In this document: piece after piece, positions 1-6,396 of the stretch
Position numbering within the stretch: the first letter of the stretch is position 1
How the letters are laid out: the number at the start of each line of letters is the position of its first letter
Source of the DNA: Candidatus Doudnabacteria bacterium
Lineage (GTDB): Bacteria > Patescibacteriota > Doudnabacteria > UBA920
DNA length: 9,267 bases
Reading direction: 5' to 3'
NCBI GenBank assembly: GCA_903913365.1
Contig: CAIWKW010000106.1
Coordinates: 1 to 9,267, forward strand
Translations under genes and position numbers: made by a program
The notes under the pieces: model-generated
What the model saw: only the letters and a program-made list of their open reading frames with translations
Databases searched by the model: none
Told to the model about the DNA's origin: nothing

Positions 1-22
1 AAAAAATAAATTTAAAATTAAG

Positions 23-334
23 TTAAGCTAAAAAAGTTTGCCTGAATTCCTGCATGGCCTGTAAAAAATACTCCGGTATGTTGTTGTTTATGGACTGCAA
101 ATATTCCATGGCCTTTACCTGGTCCTGCCCGGACAATTTTTCATATTCGTTAAGTTCCGGTTCGTTTAAATGCTCCACCAATACCTGGGTAAAACGTACC
201 TGAAGGCGTTCGTATAAGTCCTCTATCATCATTTCTTTTAAAGCCGGGTCCGGATTGTCTATTTTTGCGTCTTTTAACAAATCTTCCAAAAAGATGCGAA
301 GTTCCGGTGGGATTGGCACATCTAATCTGTTCAT
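23..334 (-). CDS. Small acidic helical protein, DUF5663-like
   Basis: A 103-residue protein with no signal peptide or membrane segment, rich in Glu, Leu and Gln and probably all alpha-helical. Residues 25-60 form an amphipathic run (MMIEDLYERL then VLVEHL). A short turn region follows, and then residues 75-103 contain IPEYF and a final amphipathic helix. This pattern (DLYERL, an acidic Leu helix, then an IPEY-like motif and a last helix) is what I recall of DUF5663-type proteins of Patescibacteria, whose function is unknown; the match is from memory, not a search. It lies 55 bases downstream of the 972-aa gene on the same strand and is probably co-transcribed with it. The ATG at 332-334 has no convincing Shine-Dalgarno sequence, only an AT-rich leader, as in its upstream neighbour. 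Confidence 0.8.
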   Translation of the reverse strand: MNRLDVPIPPELRIFLEDLLKDAKIDNPDPALKEMMIEDLYERLQVRFTQVLVEHLNEPELNEYEKLSGQDQVKAMEYLQSINNNIPEYFLQAMQEFRQTFLA

Positions 335-389
335 AAAATTTAACTTTTAATTATAATTCTTTTTTGTTTTTTGTCCGGAGTTATTTTAA

Positions 390-3308
390 TTACCTTCTTC
401 TGTTATTTCCGGCCGGCCTGTTACCCCTGTTGTTTTGTCTGTTTGGCCTGGGTGTTTGGGCTCTTTGCGCGGGTTGAGCGCCAGCGGTATTTTTGTCTTC
501 TGTTTTTTCCACATTAGGTTTACTTTCCCCGCTTTTTCTAAACTCTTCAAAAGCCGAAAGAACCGATGCCTGGCTAAAACCAAGACCTTCTTTTAACGGA
601 GCTTCCAGCAAAGACTGTAGAGCGGCCACGGTTAAATCTATCTGTTTTTTATCGTCCGGGGTAGCTTTGTCGCCCAAGTCTCTAAATTTATACAGACGCT
701 CGAGCAGTAATATTTTAAAATAGGGGTTTTGGCCGGGCTTCTTTTTTTGGTCTTCTCTAAGCAAACTGTTGTCCAAAAATTGATCCTGTAAAACTTTCTT
801 ATTTCCAAGGCTTAAAACCATATCCAGCCTGTCCGAATGGGAGCCGATTATTTTACCTTCCAAAGCAATTCCGGGCGCCAAATTATTCTTGTTGCTCTCC
901 AAAAATTTACCGAAACTTTCAGCCAAAGCTTTTCTCTGTTCCGCGTCCTCAATGTCCGAATCTTTTGGCATTGGCACTGTAAAAACCTTGCCGTCTTTTC
1001 CCAAAACGGCAAAATATTCCTGAGCCGAAACTTTATCTTTCAGCAAAACGCAAGGCGGTTCGGTAAAAGATTTAACTTCTTCCAAATAATCCGGCACGCC
1101 TTTTAATTTTTCCTTTTTAGGATCTTCCTTTTCCGGGTTTTTATCTTCTTTTTTTATGTCTTCATTTGCGGTTTCAACTTTTTCTGGCTGTTCATTTTTT
1201 ACCGCGCCCTGTTCTCTTTTTTCTCTTACCTGTTTCAGCAAATAATATTCCTGTACAGCGCGCAGCATTAAAGCCTGCTTACTTTCGGCATTGGGATCTT
1301 TGCCGTAATTTTCAAGATATTCTTTATACCCGGTTTCAAAATCTTCGTCCCTGCCCAAATCGGCCAATGCTTTTTCCAAAAATTCATCCAATTTTTCGCC
1401 GCTAAGTCCTGTGGCTTCGGATATTAAGTCCAAGGTAAGTTCGCTGTTTTCTTCCATAATTTCCCCGACAATTTCCAAAACATTATCCGGAATTTCCGCA
1501 TCACTGCCTTCGCTTTCTCCGTTTTCCTCTCCGGATGAATCTGTGGATTCGCTGCTTTCTTCTTCATCTTCGTTGTATTCCTTGCTGTCACCCTCATCTT
1601 CAGAAGAGGAACTGTCTTCACCCGTTTCGCCATTCGTAACCGCATCCGGAGCAGGCTTGGCTTTTTCCGCTAAAAACGCCAATAACTGGTCAAAGGTGGT
1701 TCCATTCGCCTCAATATGCGCGTCTTTAAGTTTTTGCTGTAAATCTTTATGGTTTAAGCTTAAAAGCTCGTTAAATTCATCAACATCAATGGCTTGAGGA
1801 TTTTCTTTAATAAAAGCTCCTGCGGCAACTTTCAAGCCTTCCGACAAAGCCAGCTGGTTTGTTTTACATAATTCGATAAAAACCTTTTTTTCGGAAAAAA
1901 CCTTGTGCCAGTCCTTAGCGAATTTTTTTTCCAGGCCTGCCAAAAATATTTCCGCATTCTTTTTAAATTTTTCGTCGCCGTAAGGCAAGGCCTCGGTCCA
2001 TTTATTTTGTTTGCCGGCATCTGTCTTTGTTTTGTCCGGAGAGACAACCGGAGGAGTAATTTTCTTTGCCCCCAATGCCTTTGTCAATTTTTCCAGTTCT
2101 TCTTTGGTTAAAGATTCGCGCCACAGTTTTTCCAGCATCGCGTCTTTACTATATTCCTTTATTGTTTTACGGCTGTCTTTTACGCCTGTCGGCATATTTA
2201 ACAATTCATCTTCAAATCTGCGCGTTAATTGAGAAGTATCTACAATATCATCTCTCACATCGCCTGTAATTTCCGTGAATTTATCATCTTTATGCTGTTC
2301 GTAAAACTCCTTGGCTTTTAAATACCTGTCTAAATCAATAGGCTTTTTTGCAAAGTCAACCGAATGCTTTTTCAAATTTTGTTCAATAGCATTGGAGCTT
2401 AGTTCAAATACCTGGCTGTCATTGCCATAATAAAAAACCAACCGCTTGGCGCCGGAAACTTCCGCCACCTTAATTTTTGGGTTGGCTCTAAAATTGTTTA
2501 CTTCCATAAGTTTTTGCAAAGCTTGCTCAAGCTTTGGCATTTGGGCGGTTAAATCAACCTTGGCCAAATCGGGCAAACCCACAGAAATTTTTCTGAGCTG
2601 TTTGTAGGGATCGTCCTTAATTGAAAAAGTCCCGCTGAGTCTCCCGATATTGGAATCGAACTTAAATTCCGGCTTACCGTTAAGCTCAAGCTTTTTATCA
2701 GGAGTTCTTGTGGACTTTTTGGGTCCCGCTTCCGGGACTTGCCCGGGAGATTTTGGTGGCGGCATAATCTCTGGTTTATTTAGCAAATAATTTAAATAGT
2801 TTTGATATTTCGTTTTGGTTTCTTCGTTTGTCTCATTGCTTATCCAAGTGCCTACTTCCAGGCTAATTTGGTCTTCGGGAAGAACGGCAAAACAGTCGGC
2901 TTCTGAAACAATGCCCTGGCCGGCAAGAATTTTCAGGCTTTGCCCGTCGGCTGTATCTTTATTTTTTATCGTTTGATGCCAAAAATCCAAATAAGATTCC
3001 AAAGTCGGGTAAGCTGTCTTGTCGGCATTTCCGTTTAAATAACTATAAGCAAAGCTTACATAAAGCCTGCTGTTTTTTGGAAAGGCTTCCGCTTCTTTTT
3101 TTTCCGGGGCAGAAATTTCTTTTGGAGCTTCGGCAACCGCCTTTTGCTCTTGCGGCTCAGTCATTTTTATTTTTGGCTTTCGCGGTTTTGTTGGTTTCTT
3201 TTCCGCTTTTGAGTCGGCAAGCGCGGAATTCAATTTGTCCTTCATATTCAAATCTTTTTTTGTTGGTTTTGGACCCTCTTCCGTATTCTTATTACCCTTT
3301 GTCGGCAT
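390..3308 (-). CDS. Large soluble charged protein of unknown function (972 aa)
   Basis: I do not recognise a family. It has no signal peptide and no transmembrane helix, so it is probably cytoplasmic. Residues 1-75 are a disordered Lys/Pro/Glu-rich leader. Residues 79-178 look globular (aromatic-rich, YVSFAYSYL) and are followed by a Pro/Lys linker (182-207). Residues 210-415 are a mixed alpha/beta stretch ending in TKEELEKLTKALG, and 435-550 are mostly helical. Residues 560-607 are an almost pure Ser/Glu/Asp/Gly tract, 608-700 are helical, and 703-736 form a Lys/Glu linker. Residues 738-930 include a possible small beta unit (EYFAVLGKDGKVFTVPMP) and helices. The tail 942-972 is rich in Asn, Arg, Gly and Pro. 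There are only three Cys (139, 481, 753). The layout suggests a scaffold or nucleic-acid-associated protein, but that is inference. The ATG at 3306-3308 lacks a Shine-Dalgarno sequence, lies about 60 bases from its promoter and heads an operon with the 103-aa gene. Confidence 0.85.
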   Translation of the reverse strand: MPTKGNKNTEEGPKPTKKDLNMKDKLNSALADSKAEKKPTKPRKPKIKMTEPQEQKAVAEAPKEISAPEKKEAEAFPKNSRLYVSFAYSYLNGNADKTAYPTLESYLDFWHQTIKNKDTADGQSLKILAGQGIVSEADCFAVLPEDQISLEVGTWISNETNEETKTKYQNYLNYLLNKPEIMPPPKSPGQVPEAGPKKSTRTPDKKLELNGKPEFKFDSNIGRLSGTFSIKDDPYKQLRKISVGLPDLAKVDLTAQMPKLEQALQKLMEVNNFRANPKIKVAEVSGAKRLVFYYGNDSQVFELSSNAIEQNLKKHSVDFAKKPIDLDRYLKAKEFYEQHKDDKFTEITGDVRDDIVDTSQLTRRFEDELLNMPTGVKDSRKTIKEYSKDAMLEKLWRESLTKEELEKLTKALGAKKITPPVVSPDKTKTDAGKQNKWTEALPYGDEKFKKNAEIFLAGLEKKFAKDWHKVFSEKKVFIELCKTNQLALSEGLKVAAGAFIKENPQAIDVDEFNELLSLNHKDLQQKLKDAHIEANGTTFDQLLAFLAEKAKPAPDAVTNGETGEDSSSSEDEGDSKEYNEDEEESSESTDSSGEENGESEGSDAEIPDNVLEIVGEIMEENSELTLDLISEATGLSGEKLDEFLEKALADLGRDEDFETGYKEYLENYGKDPNAESKQALMLRAVQEYYLLKQVREKREQGAVKNEQPEKVETANEDIKKEDKNPEKEDPKKEKLKGVPDYLEEVKSFTEPPCVLLKDKVSAQEYFAVLGKDGKVFTVPMPKDSDIEDAEQRKALAESFGKFLESNKNNLAPGIALEGKIIGSHSDRLDMVLSLGNKKVLQDQFLDNSLLREDQKKKPGQNPYFKILLLERLYKFRDLGDKATPDDKKQIDLTVAALQSLLEAPLKEGLGFSQASVLSAFEEFRKSGESKPNVEKTEDKNTAGAQPAQRAQTPRPNRQNNRGNRPAGNNRRR

Positions 3309-3377
3309 AAGTGTGAAGTTGTAATTTAAAATTTAAAGCCTTTTAAACTCAGCTAAAAAAATCTTATTTATGAAAAA

Positions 3378-3406
3378 ATTATAGCATAAAAAATTGCAAA
3401 TGGCAA
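3378..3406 (-). promoter_or_regulatory. Sigma-70-type promoter of the 972-aa gene operon
   Basis: On the minus strand a TTGCCA -35 element (3401-3406) is separated by exactly 17 bases from a TATAAT -10 element (3378-3383). The -10 is preceded by TGC, giving an extended -10 (TGCTATAAT). Transcription should begin near 3371, leaving a leader of about 60 bases before the ATG at 3308. The -35 sits inside the first of several TTGC...GCAA repeats. Confidence 0.8.
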
Positions 3407-3468
3407 AAATAACGACCTATTGCAAAAATGGCAAATAATCAAAATCATCTATATATTGCAAAAATCGC
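3393..3468. repeat. Short ATTGCAA...GGCAA repeats over and upstream of a promoter
   Basis: Three related copies lie at 3393-3410, 3419-3439 and 3455-3468. The first two contain ATTGCAAA, then (AA)TGGCAAA; the third is a half copy, ATTGCAAAAATCGC. Copies 1 and 2 each form a TTGC...GCAA inverted repeat with spacers of 5 and 7 bases. Copy 1 covers the -35 of the promoter for the 972-aa gene and the others lie upstream of it, a position expected of operator or activator sites. Part of the similarity could come from the AT-rich base content. No regulator can be named. Confidence 0.45.
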
Positions 3469-3548
3469 CTCTAACAAATAATATTACTGCTATTTCCTGC
3501 AATAAGATTGCTTTGGTTGCATTCACATTAACACAAAAGCTTTCCATT

Positions 3549-3592
3549 AAAAAAAGAGCCTGCATGTCACCGGTGTGACAATATGCAGGCTC
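3549..3592 (-). terminator. Rho-independent terminator after the 487-aa gene
   Basis: A perfect 10-bp stem (GAGCCTGCAT at 3556-3565 with ATGCAGGCTC at 3583-3592) is extended by an inner GTCAC/GTGAC stem with a CGGT loop and a 3-base bulge. On the minus strand it is followed directly by seven T (3549-3555). It lies about 80 bases past the stop of the 487-aa gene and separates it from the promoter of the next leftward operon. The remaining part of this 361-base gap (3593-3669) shows no gene. Confidence 0.92.
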
Positions 3593-3669
3593 TCGAATGC
3601 GTTTCTTTTGCCACGGCCGTTTCCGGTGGGGCAAGAGAAGCGCACGAGCCAAAGGTATGGCGATTGAGG

Positions 3670-5133
3670 TCACTTAGCGACCTCCGTTTCTTCGGGCTGT
3701 GGGAGACGACCGCGGACAATTTCCGCGTCCGTCTTTAGCTCCCTGACCGTCTTGGAATCGCACAGTTTGTGCCGGCCAAGACCAACAAAGCCCCCGGCCT
3801 TGTTTCCGCAAACCACTTCCACCACTTCTGCCAACTCGACTGCGAGTTGCGAAGTGCGCAAAAGTGTCTGCCGGTCGGTTTCTCCATTAGCCTGGATATT
3901 ACCGACTTCATCACGCATGTGGGCGATATCCTCGCCGTGGCGAGTTAAGACGTTGGTGTGACGACCAAGTTGATCGGTCGTCCTTTCGCCCAACTCCCGA
4001 AGGAGTTTGAGGGCCTCAAGGTGCTTATCCTGTATGCCAACAACACCTTCCAGGTTCTTCTCAATACCATCAACCCTTTGGTTGATGCCGGCAACCTGTC
4101 CGGTTACGCGAGCATCAAGTTGACTTACTACAGCGCGTGGCGCCATAGTGCCAACCTGACGGCCGAGAGTCTCTTCCCGCTTTTTGGCGGAATTGAGCTC
4201 CGCTTCCAAACGTGTGGTGTCAGCCCTTGCCGCTTCAACTTCTCCCCGACCGGCAAACCGGTTGGTTTGAATTTCTGAAACGTCAGCAAAGTCCTTCCGT
4301 TGAAGGAATAACTCGGCATCGGCAGTATACGGGCCGTTGTTGAGTGAATACCGCAAGCGGTAATTCGCCCCTGTGTGGTCCGCATCCAGAGCACAAGGCT
4401 CAACGCGAATAACCACATCAACGTCCGTACGTGAGACGTGATGCCAAGATCTGGCAAACACACAATCGCTTTGAAACTTAACCGCACTGAGCGGATAAGC
4501 GTTCATCGCTTCCAGTCTCACCGTCTTTTCCGTTGCCGAGTTTTGGCTATAAGCCAGGAAATTCGGCGTCCAGCGCAGACCAAGGGTCTGGGCGGAAGCA
4601 AGCGGGGTCGAAGCGGCCAGACCAAGCAGGCAGGCAGCAATCAGGAACAAGCCCTGGTAACGCTGGAGTTGGCTGCCAGTAGACTGACGGCGAACCAAAC
4701 CAGTCGGGTCGTTCGGACCGCGATAGTGTATTTCGCGCGTGGACGCCTCTCGGCTTCCATCGCGTACGTACACCTCCCGGACATACAACACATGTGTTGC
4801 AGGAACAGGAGTCGGAGCTGGCGGAACGACCGGAGGATCGGGGAGAACAGGGATCAGACCCTGTCCACCGCGGCGACGGTCATCGTCGTTGCGTCGGTCG
4901 TTCTCCTCGTTACGCCGAATGGCGTGAACAAGGGCGGCTGCCGCAATCAGCAAAGCGATTAATGCCAAGAAGCCAACGAACCAGACAGCAACGTTCGGCG
5001 CTGTGGGAACGAAAGGCTCCAAGAACGGAACGTCCTGTGCGGACAACGAAAACGAAGTTGCTACGAGCACCGTTGCCATGGAGGCAACGCGTGCGGAACC
5101 GTTTGAAATTGATGCGAACATTGTTTTAACCAT
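3670..5133 (-). CDS. Envelope protein with two signal-like segments and a coiled coil (487 aa)
   Basis: I recognise no family. Residues 14-32 look like a signal peptide (VASMATVLVATSFSLSA, then QD). Residues 48-72 are a transmembrane helix followed by a very basic and acidic stretch (RRNEENDRRNDDDRRR), which by the positive-inside rule should be cytoplasmic. Residues 93-113 are Pro-rich. Residues 161-181 form a second signal-peptide-like segment ending in ASA before Q182. Residues 183-290 look like a beta-rich exported domain with C224 and C247. Residues 296-440 have heptad-like coiled coil (for example LDARVTGQVAGINQRVDGIE), and the C-terminal part holds C442 and C458, possibly two disulfide pairs overall. 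I infer a surface stalk or fibre-like protein. The start is the first ATG of the frame with only a weak AGG 13 bases upstream; the leader is highly structured. The stop is TGA. It has its own promoter and terminator. Confidence 0.88.
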   Translation of the reverse strand: MVKTMFASISNGSARVASMATVLVATSFSLSAQDVPFLEPFVPTAPNVAVWFVGFLALIALLIAAAALVHAIRRNEENDRRNDDDRRRGGQGLIPVLPDPPVVPPAPTPVPATHVLYVREVYVRDGSREASTREIHYRGPNDPTGLVRRQSTGSQLQRYQGLFLIAACLLGLAASTPLASAQTLGLRWTPNFLAYSQNSATEKTVRLEAMNAYPLSAVKFQSDCVFARSWHHVSRTDVDVVIRVEPCALDADHTGANYRLRYSLNNGPYTADAELFLQRKDFADVSEIQTNRFAGRGEVEAARADTTRLEAELNSAKKREETLGRQVGTMAPRAVVSQLDARVTGQVAGINQRVDGIEKNLEGVVGIQDKHLEALKLLRELGERTTDQLGRHTNVLTRHGEDIAHMRDEVGNIQANGETDRQTLLRTSQLAVELAEVVEVVCGNKAGGFVGLGRHKLCDSKTVRELKTDAEIVRGRLPQPEETEVAK

Positions 5134-5175
5134 AGCAACCCGGGAACCTAAATTCAGACGCCCAAATTGCTATGG
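5130..5175 (-). promoter_or_regulatory. Inverted repeat that can sequester the AUG of the 487-aa gene
   Basis: TTGCTATGG (5167-5175) and CCATAGCAA (5130-5138) are perfect 9-bp inverted copies with a 28-base spacer. In the leftward mRNA the right-hand strand of this hairpin is UUGCUAUGG, which includes the AUG start codon (5131-5133). The loop holds the only Shine-Dalgarno-like AGG. A translational control hairpin is inferred; the weak ribosome site fits with structure-dependent initiation. A second inverted repeat, GCCAAA/TTTGGC (5175-5180 and 5192-5197), abuts it upstream. Confidence 0.5.
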
Positions 5176-5219
5176 CCAAAACAAAAATACCTTTGGCTAA
5201 AATCCCCCTACAAATTATT

Positions 5220-5246
5220 AAAAAACTTGAGCCCAAAACCGGGCTC
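5220..5246 (-). terminator. Leader terminator (attenuator) upstream of the 487-aa gene
   Basis: On the minus strand GAGCCC (5241-5246) and GGGCTC (5229-5234) form a 6-bp GC-rich stem with a GGTTTT loop. After two A and a G comes a run of six T (5220-5225). It lies about 55 bases after the predicted transcription start and 87 bases before the ATG of the 487-aa gene, with no gene between, so it would stop transcription inside the leader. Its 5-prime arm overlaps a stronger upstream hairpin by four bases. Confidence 0.75.
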
Positions 5247-5281
5247 GTTTATTCACCCATATTTTAGGCAAATAAACGAGC
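5243..5281 (-). promoter_or_regulatory. Candidate antiterminator hairpin
   Basis: GCTCGTTTATT (5243-5253) and AATAAACGAGC (5271-5281) are perfect 11-bp inverted copies with a 17-base loop. In the leftward transcript the second arm (5253 to 5243) contains GAGC, the first bases of the leader terminator stem (5246-5243), so the two hairpins cannot form together. A four-codon ORF (ATG GGT GAA TAA, 5260-5249) begins in the loop and ends in this arm, without a clear ribosome site. No known riboswitch aptamer is recognised in the roughly 20 bases before it. Confidence 0.6.
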
Positions 5282-5309
5282 TAAGTTTCCTTAATTTAAC
5301 TGACCTAAT

Positions 5310-5338
5310 ATTATATCAAACTATACAGCTTTTGTCAA
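5310..5338 (-). promoter_or_regulatory. Perfect consensus promoter of the 487-aa gene
   Basis: On the minus strand TTGACA (5333-5338), a 17-base spacer and TATAAT (5310-5315) match the sigma-70 consensus at all twelve positions. The predicted start is near 5303, giving a leader of about 170 bases. A weak inverted repeat ATGGT/ACCAT (5349-5353 and 5366-5370) lies just upstream and could be an operator. Confidence 0.92.
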
Positions 5339-5405
5339 TACCCGCGTAATGGTATTAGCCGATTAACCATAATAGCAAAAACAGCTAAATTATGCTAAAA
5401 ACTCC

Positions 5406-5436
5406 AAAAAAAACCGCGGCGCATAAAGCTCCACGG
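5406..5436 (-). terminator. Rho-independent terminator after the 262-aa gene
   Basis: On the minus strand CCGTGG (5431-5436) pairs with CCGCGG (5414-5419) with one G-U pair, around an 11-base loop region, and is followed directly by eight T (5406-5413). It begins 10 bases after the TAG stop of the 262-aa gene, so that gene is a single-gene unit and the 487-aa gene depends on its own promoter. Confidence 0.9.
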
Positions 5437-5446
5437 TAACCTGAGA

Positions 5447-6235
5447 CTAAAAGCTGCTTAGCCTATTATAGTCTTCGGTATAGTCCTTCCGTATTCTCCC
5501 CTCAGCTTCTTCAGGCTTTGAGCGGAAGTTCTCGCACTCCTGAACTTGCCAAGCAGCCAGCTTTTTGATATCCCCCCGCTGGACAATTGGCCAAATCCCG
5601 TTTTCACACACTAACCGACGAATTTGAATTTCTTCATCAACAAACCCCTCAACCGTATTGGGGTACTTCAGCTCAATGTGAAGCTTCTCGTGCGTGAAAT
5701 CCAAAGCCGCGGAATACTCGCGCCCCTGTTCACCTGGCCTGAATGAGTGCAGGTTGAAGTAGATTGCAAATGGCGGAGTGCCACGTGAGGACATTTCGGC
5801 CCCCGGATCAATTTTGTCCAGAACCTGTTCCGATTGAGCACAAATTTCCCCGTTGTCCAAATCGCTAAAAGTCTCCGCGTTCTTTTGCCTAATGTATTCA
5901 GGCATTTCTGATTGAACGCTTCTAATTAGACTTAAAACGTCTGACACCTGTTTGGCAATCCTCTTACGTTCCGGTTCGCAAACAGGGTTAAGCCGAACAT
6001 AGTTGCGACCGATATCAGCCGATGTCTTTCCCGCTAAGTGATTCTCTGATGAAGGTAAAGTCTCCTGCGGGGAGCCTTTTTCTGCCATAAGGCTCTGAAA
6101 AAAACCTTCCGGGAAATGAAACCAAACGTACGCCGAAATTCCCAGAGTTGCCAAAAAAATCAGAGTCCAAACCAAAGTCTGTCGCCTCTCAGCCTCACGC
6201 TTCTGCTGAAGCTTCTTTTGCCTGTAAGAAGGCAT
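5447..6235 (-). CDS. Single-pass membrane-anchored exported protein (262 aa)
   Basis: Family not recognised. Residues 1-19 are strongly basic (RQKKLQQKREAERRQ) and are followed by one transmembrane helix (20-40, LVWTLIFLATLGISAYVW). This predicts an uncleaved signal anchor with the N-terminus inside and residues 41-262 outside. A polar linker (52-75) leads to a folded domain with helices (90-120) and beta-like segments (FAIYFNLHSF at 156-165; AALDFTHEKLHIELKY at 176-191). The exported part has four Cys (86, 132, 210, 234), enough for two disulfides. It ends in a charged helix. The ATG at 6233-6235 follows a strong Shine-Dalgarno sequence and the stop is TAG. It is transcribed alone, divergently from the 517-aa/360-aa operon, with its own promoter and terminator. 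It may work with those membrane proteins, but this rests on position only. Confidence 0.88.
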   Translation of the reverse strand: MPSYRQKKLQQKREAERRQTLVWTLIFLATLGISAYVWFHFPEGFFQSLMAEKGSPQETLPSSENHLAGKTSADIGRNYVRLNPVCEPERKRIAKQVSDVLSLIRSVQSEMPEYIRQKNAETFSDLDNGEICAQSEQVLDKIDPGAEMSSRGTPPFAIYFNLHSFRPGEQGREYSAALDFTHEKLHIELKYPNTVEGFVDEEIQIRRLVCENGIWPIVQRGDIKKLAAWQVQECENFRSKPEEAEGRIRKDYTEDYNRLSSF

Positions 6236-6240
6236 TGTAT

Positions 6241-6249
6241 TCCTCCTCT
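6241..6249 (-). promoter_or_regulatory. Strong ribosome binding site of the 262-aa gene
   Basis: The minus strand reads AGAGGAGGA, five bases before the ATG. This near-perfect anti-16S match fixes the start and contrasts with the absence of such a site before the 972-aa and 103-aa genes. Confidence 0.88.
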
Positions 6250-6280
6250 AAATAAAACATTTTCTCTAACTAAACATTAA

Positions 6281-6309
6281 AAAATAACACAAAGCCCTGT
6301 ATTTGTCAA
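6281..6309 (-). promoter_or_regulatory. Promoter of the 262-aa gene
   Basis: On the minus strand a perfect TTGACA (6304-6309) is followed after 17 bases by TATTTT (6281-6286), a 4-of-6 match to the -10 consensus. The start would be near 6274, with a leader of about 40 bases. The -10 register is uncertain because the stretch is AT-rich. Confidence 0.65.
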
Positions 6310-6337
6310 TATTAAAGGCTTATTAACTGCTTTATTA

Positions 6338-6351
6338 TAAGGAAAACCTTA
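6338..6351. repeat. Inverted repeat between divergent promoters
   Basis: TAAGG, AAAA, CCTTA forms a 5-bp inverted repeat between the -35 elements of the leftward 262-aa gene and the rightward 517-aa gene. The position suits a shared operator, but the repeat is short and may be chance. Confidence 0.3.
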
Positions 6352-6361
6352 ATTATTACTA

Positions 6362-6390
6362 TTGACAAAAAATTGATTTGGTGGTATAAT
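6362..6390 (+). promoter_or_regulatory. Perfect consensus promoter of the 517-aa/360-aa operon
   Basis: TTGACA (6362-6367), a 17-base spacer and TATAAT (6385-6390) match the sigma-70 consensus fully. The -10 is also extended (TGGTATAAT). Transcription should start near 6397, about 195 bases before the GTG start, leaving a long leader. Confidence 0.93.
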
Positions 6391-6396
6391 CGGGAG

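Noticed and set aside
350..355. A minus-strand TATAAT before the 103-aa gene
   Set aside because: There is no acceptable -35 about 17 bases away (CCGGAC), and the stretch is AT-rich, so co-transcription with the 972-aa gene is simpler.
1411..1797. A 128-residue Ser-rich reading frame on the plus strand
   Set aside because: It is the antisense of the Ser/Glu/Asp-rich tract of the 972-aa gene; the serine bias comes from the complementary codons and there is no ribosome site.
3393..3468. CRISPR-like short repeats
   Set aside because: The repeats are under 22 bases, degenerate, with very short unequal spacing and no cas gene; they fit promoter operator sites better.
3611..3629. CCAC...GTGG hairpin downstream of the 487-aa gene
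   Set aside because: The stem needs a bulge and has no T run; the strong terminator at 3549-3592 explains the end of transcription.
4438..4962. A 174-residue rightward reading frame opposite the 487-aa gene
   Set aside because: Antisense shadow in a G+C-rich gene where stop codons are rare; no ribosome site or recognisable domain.
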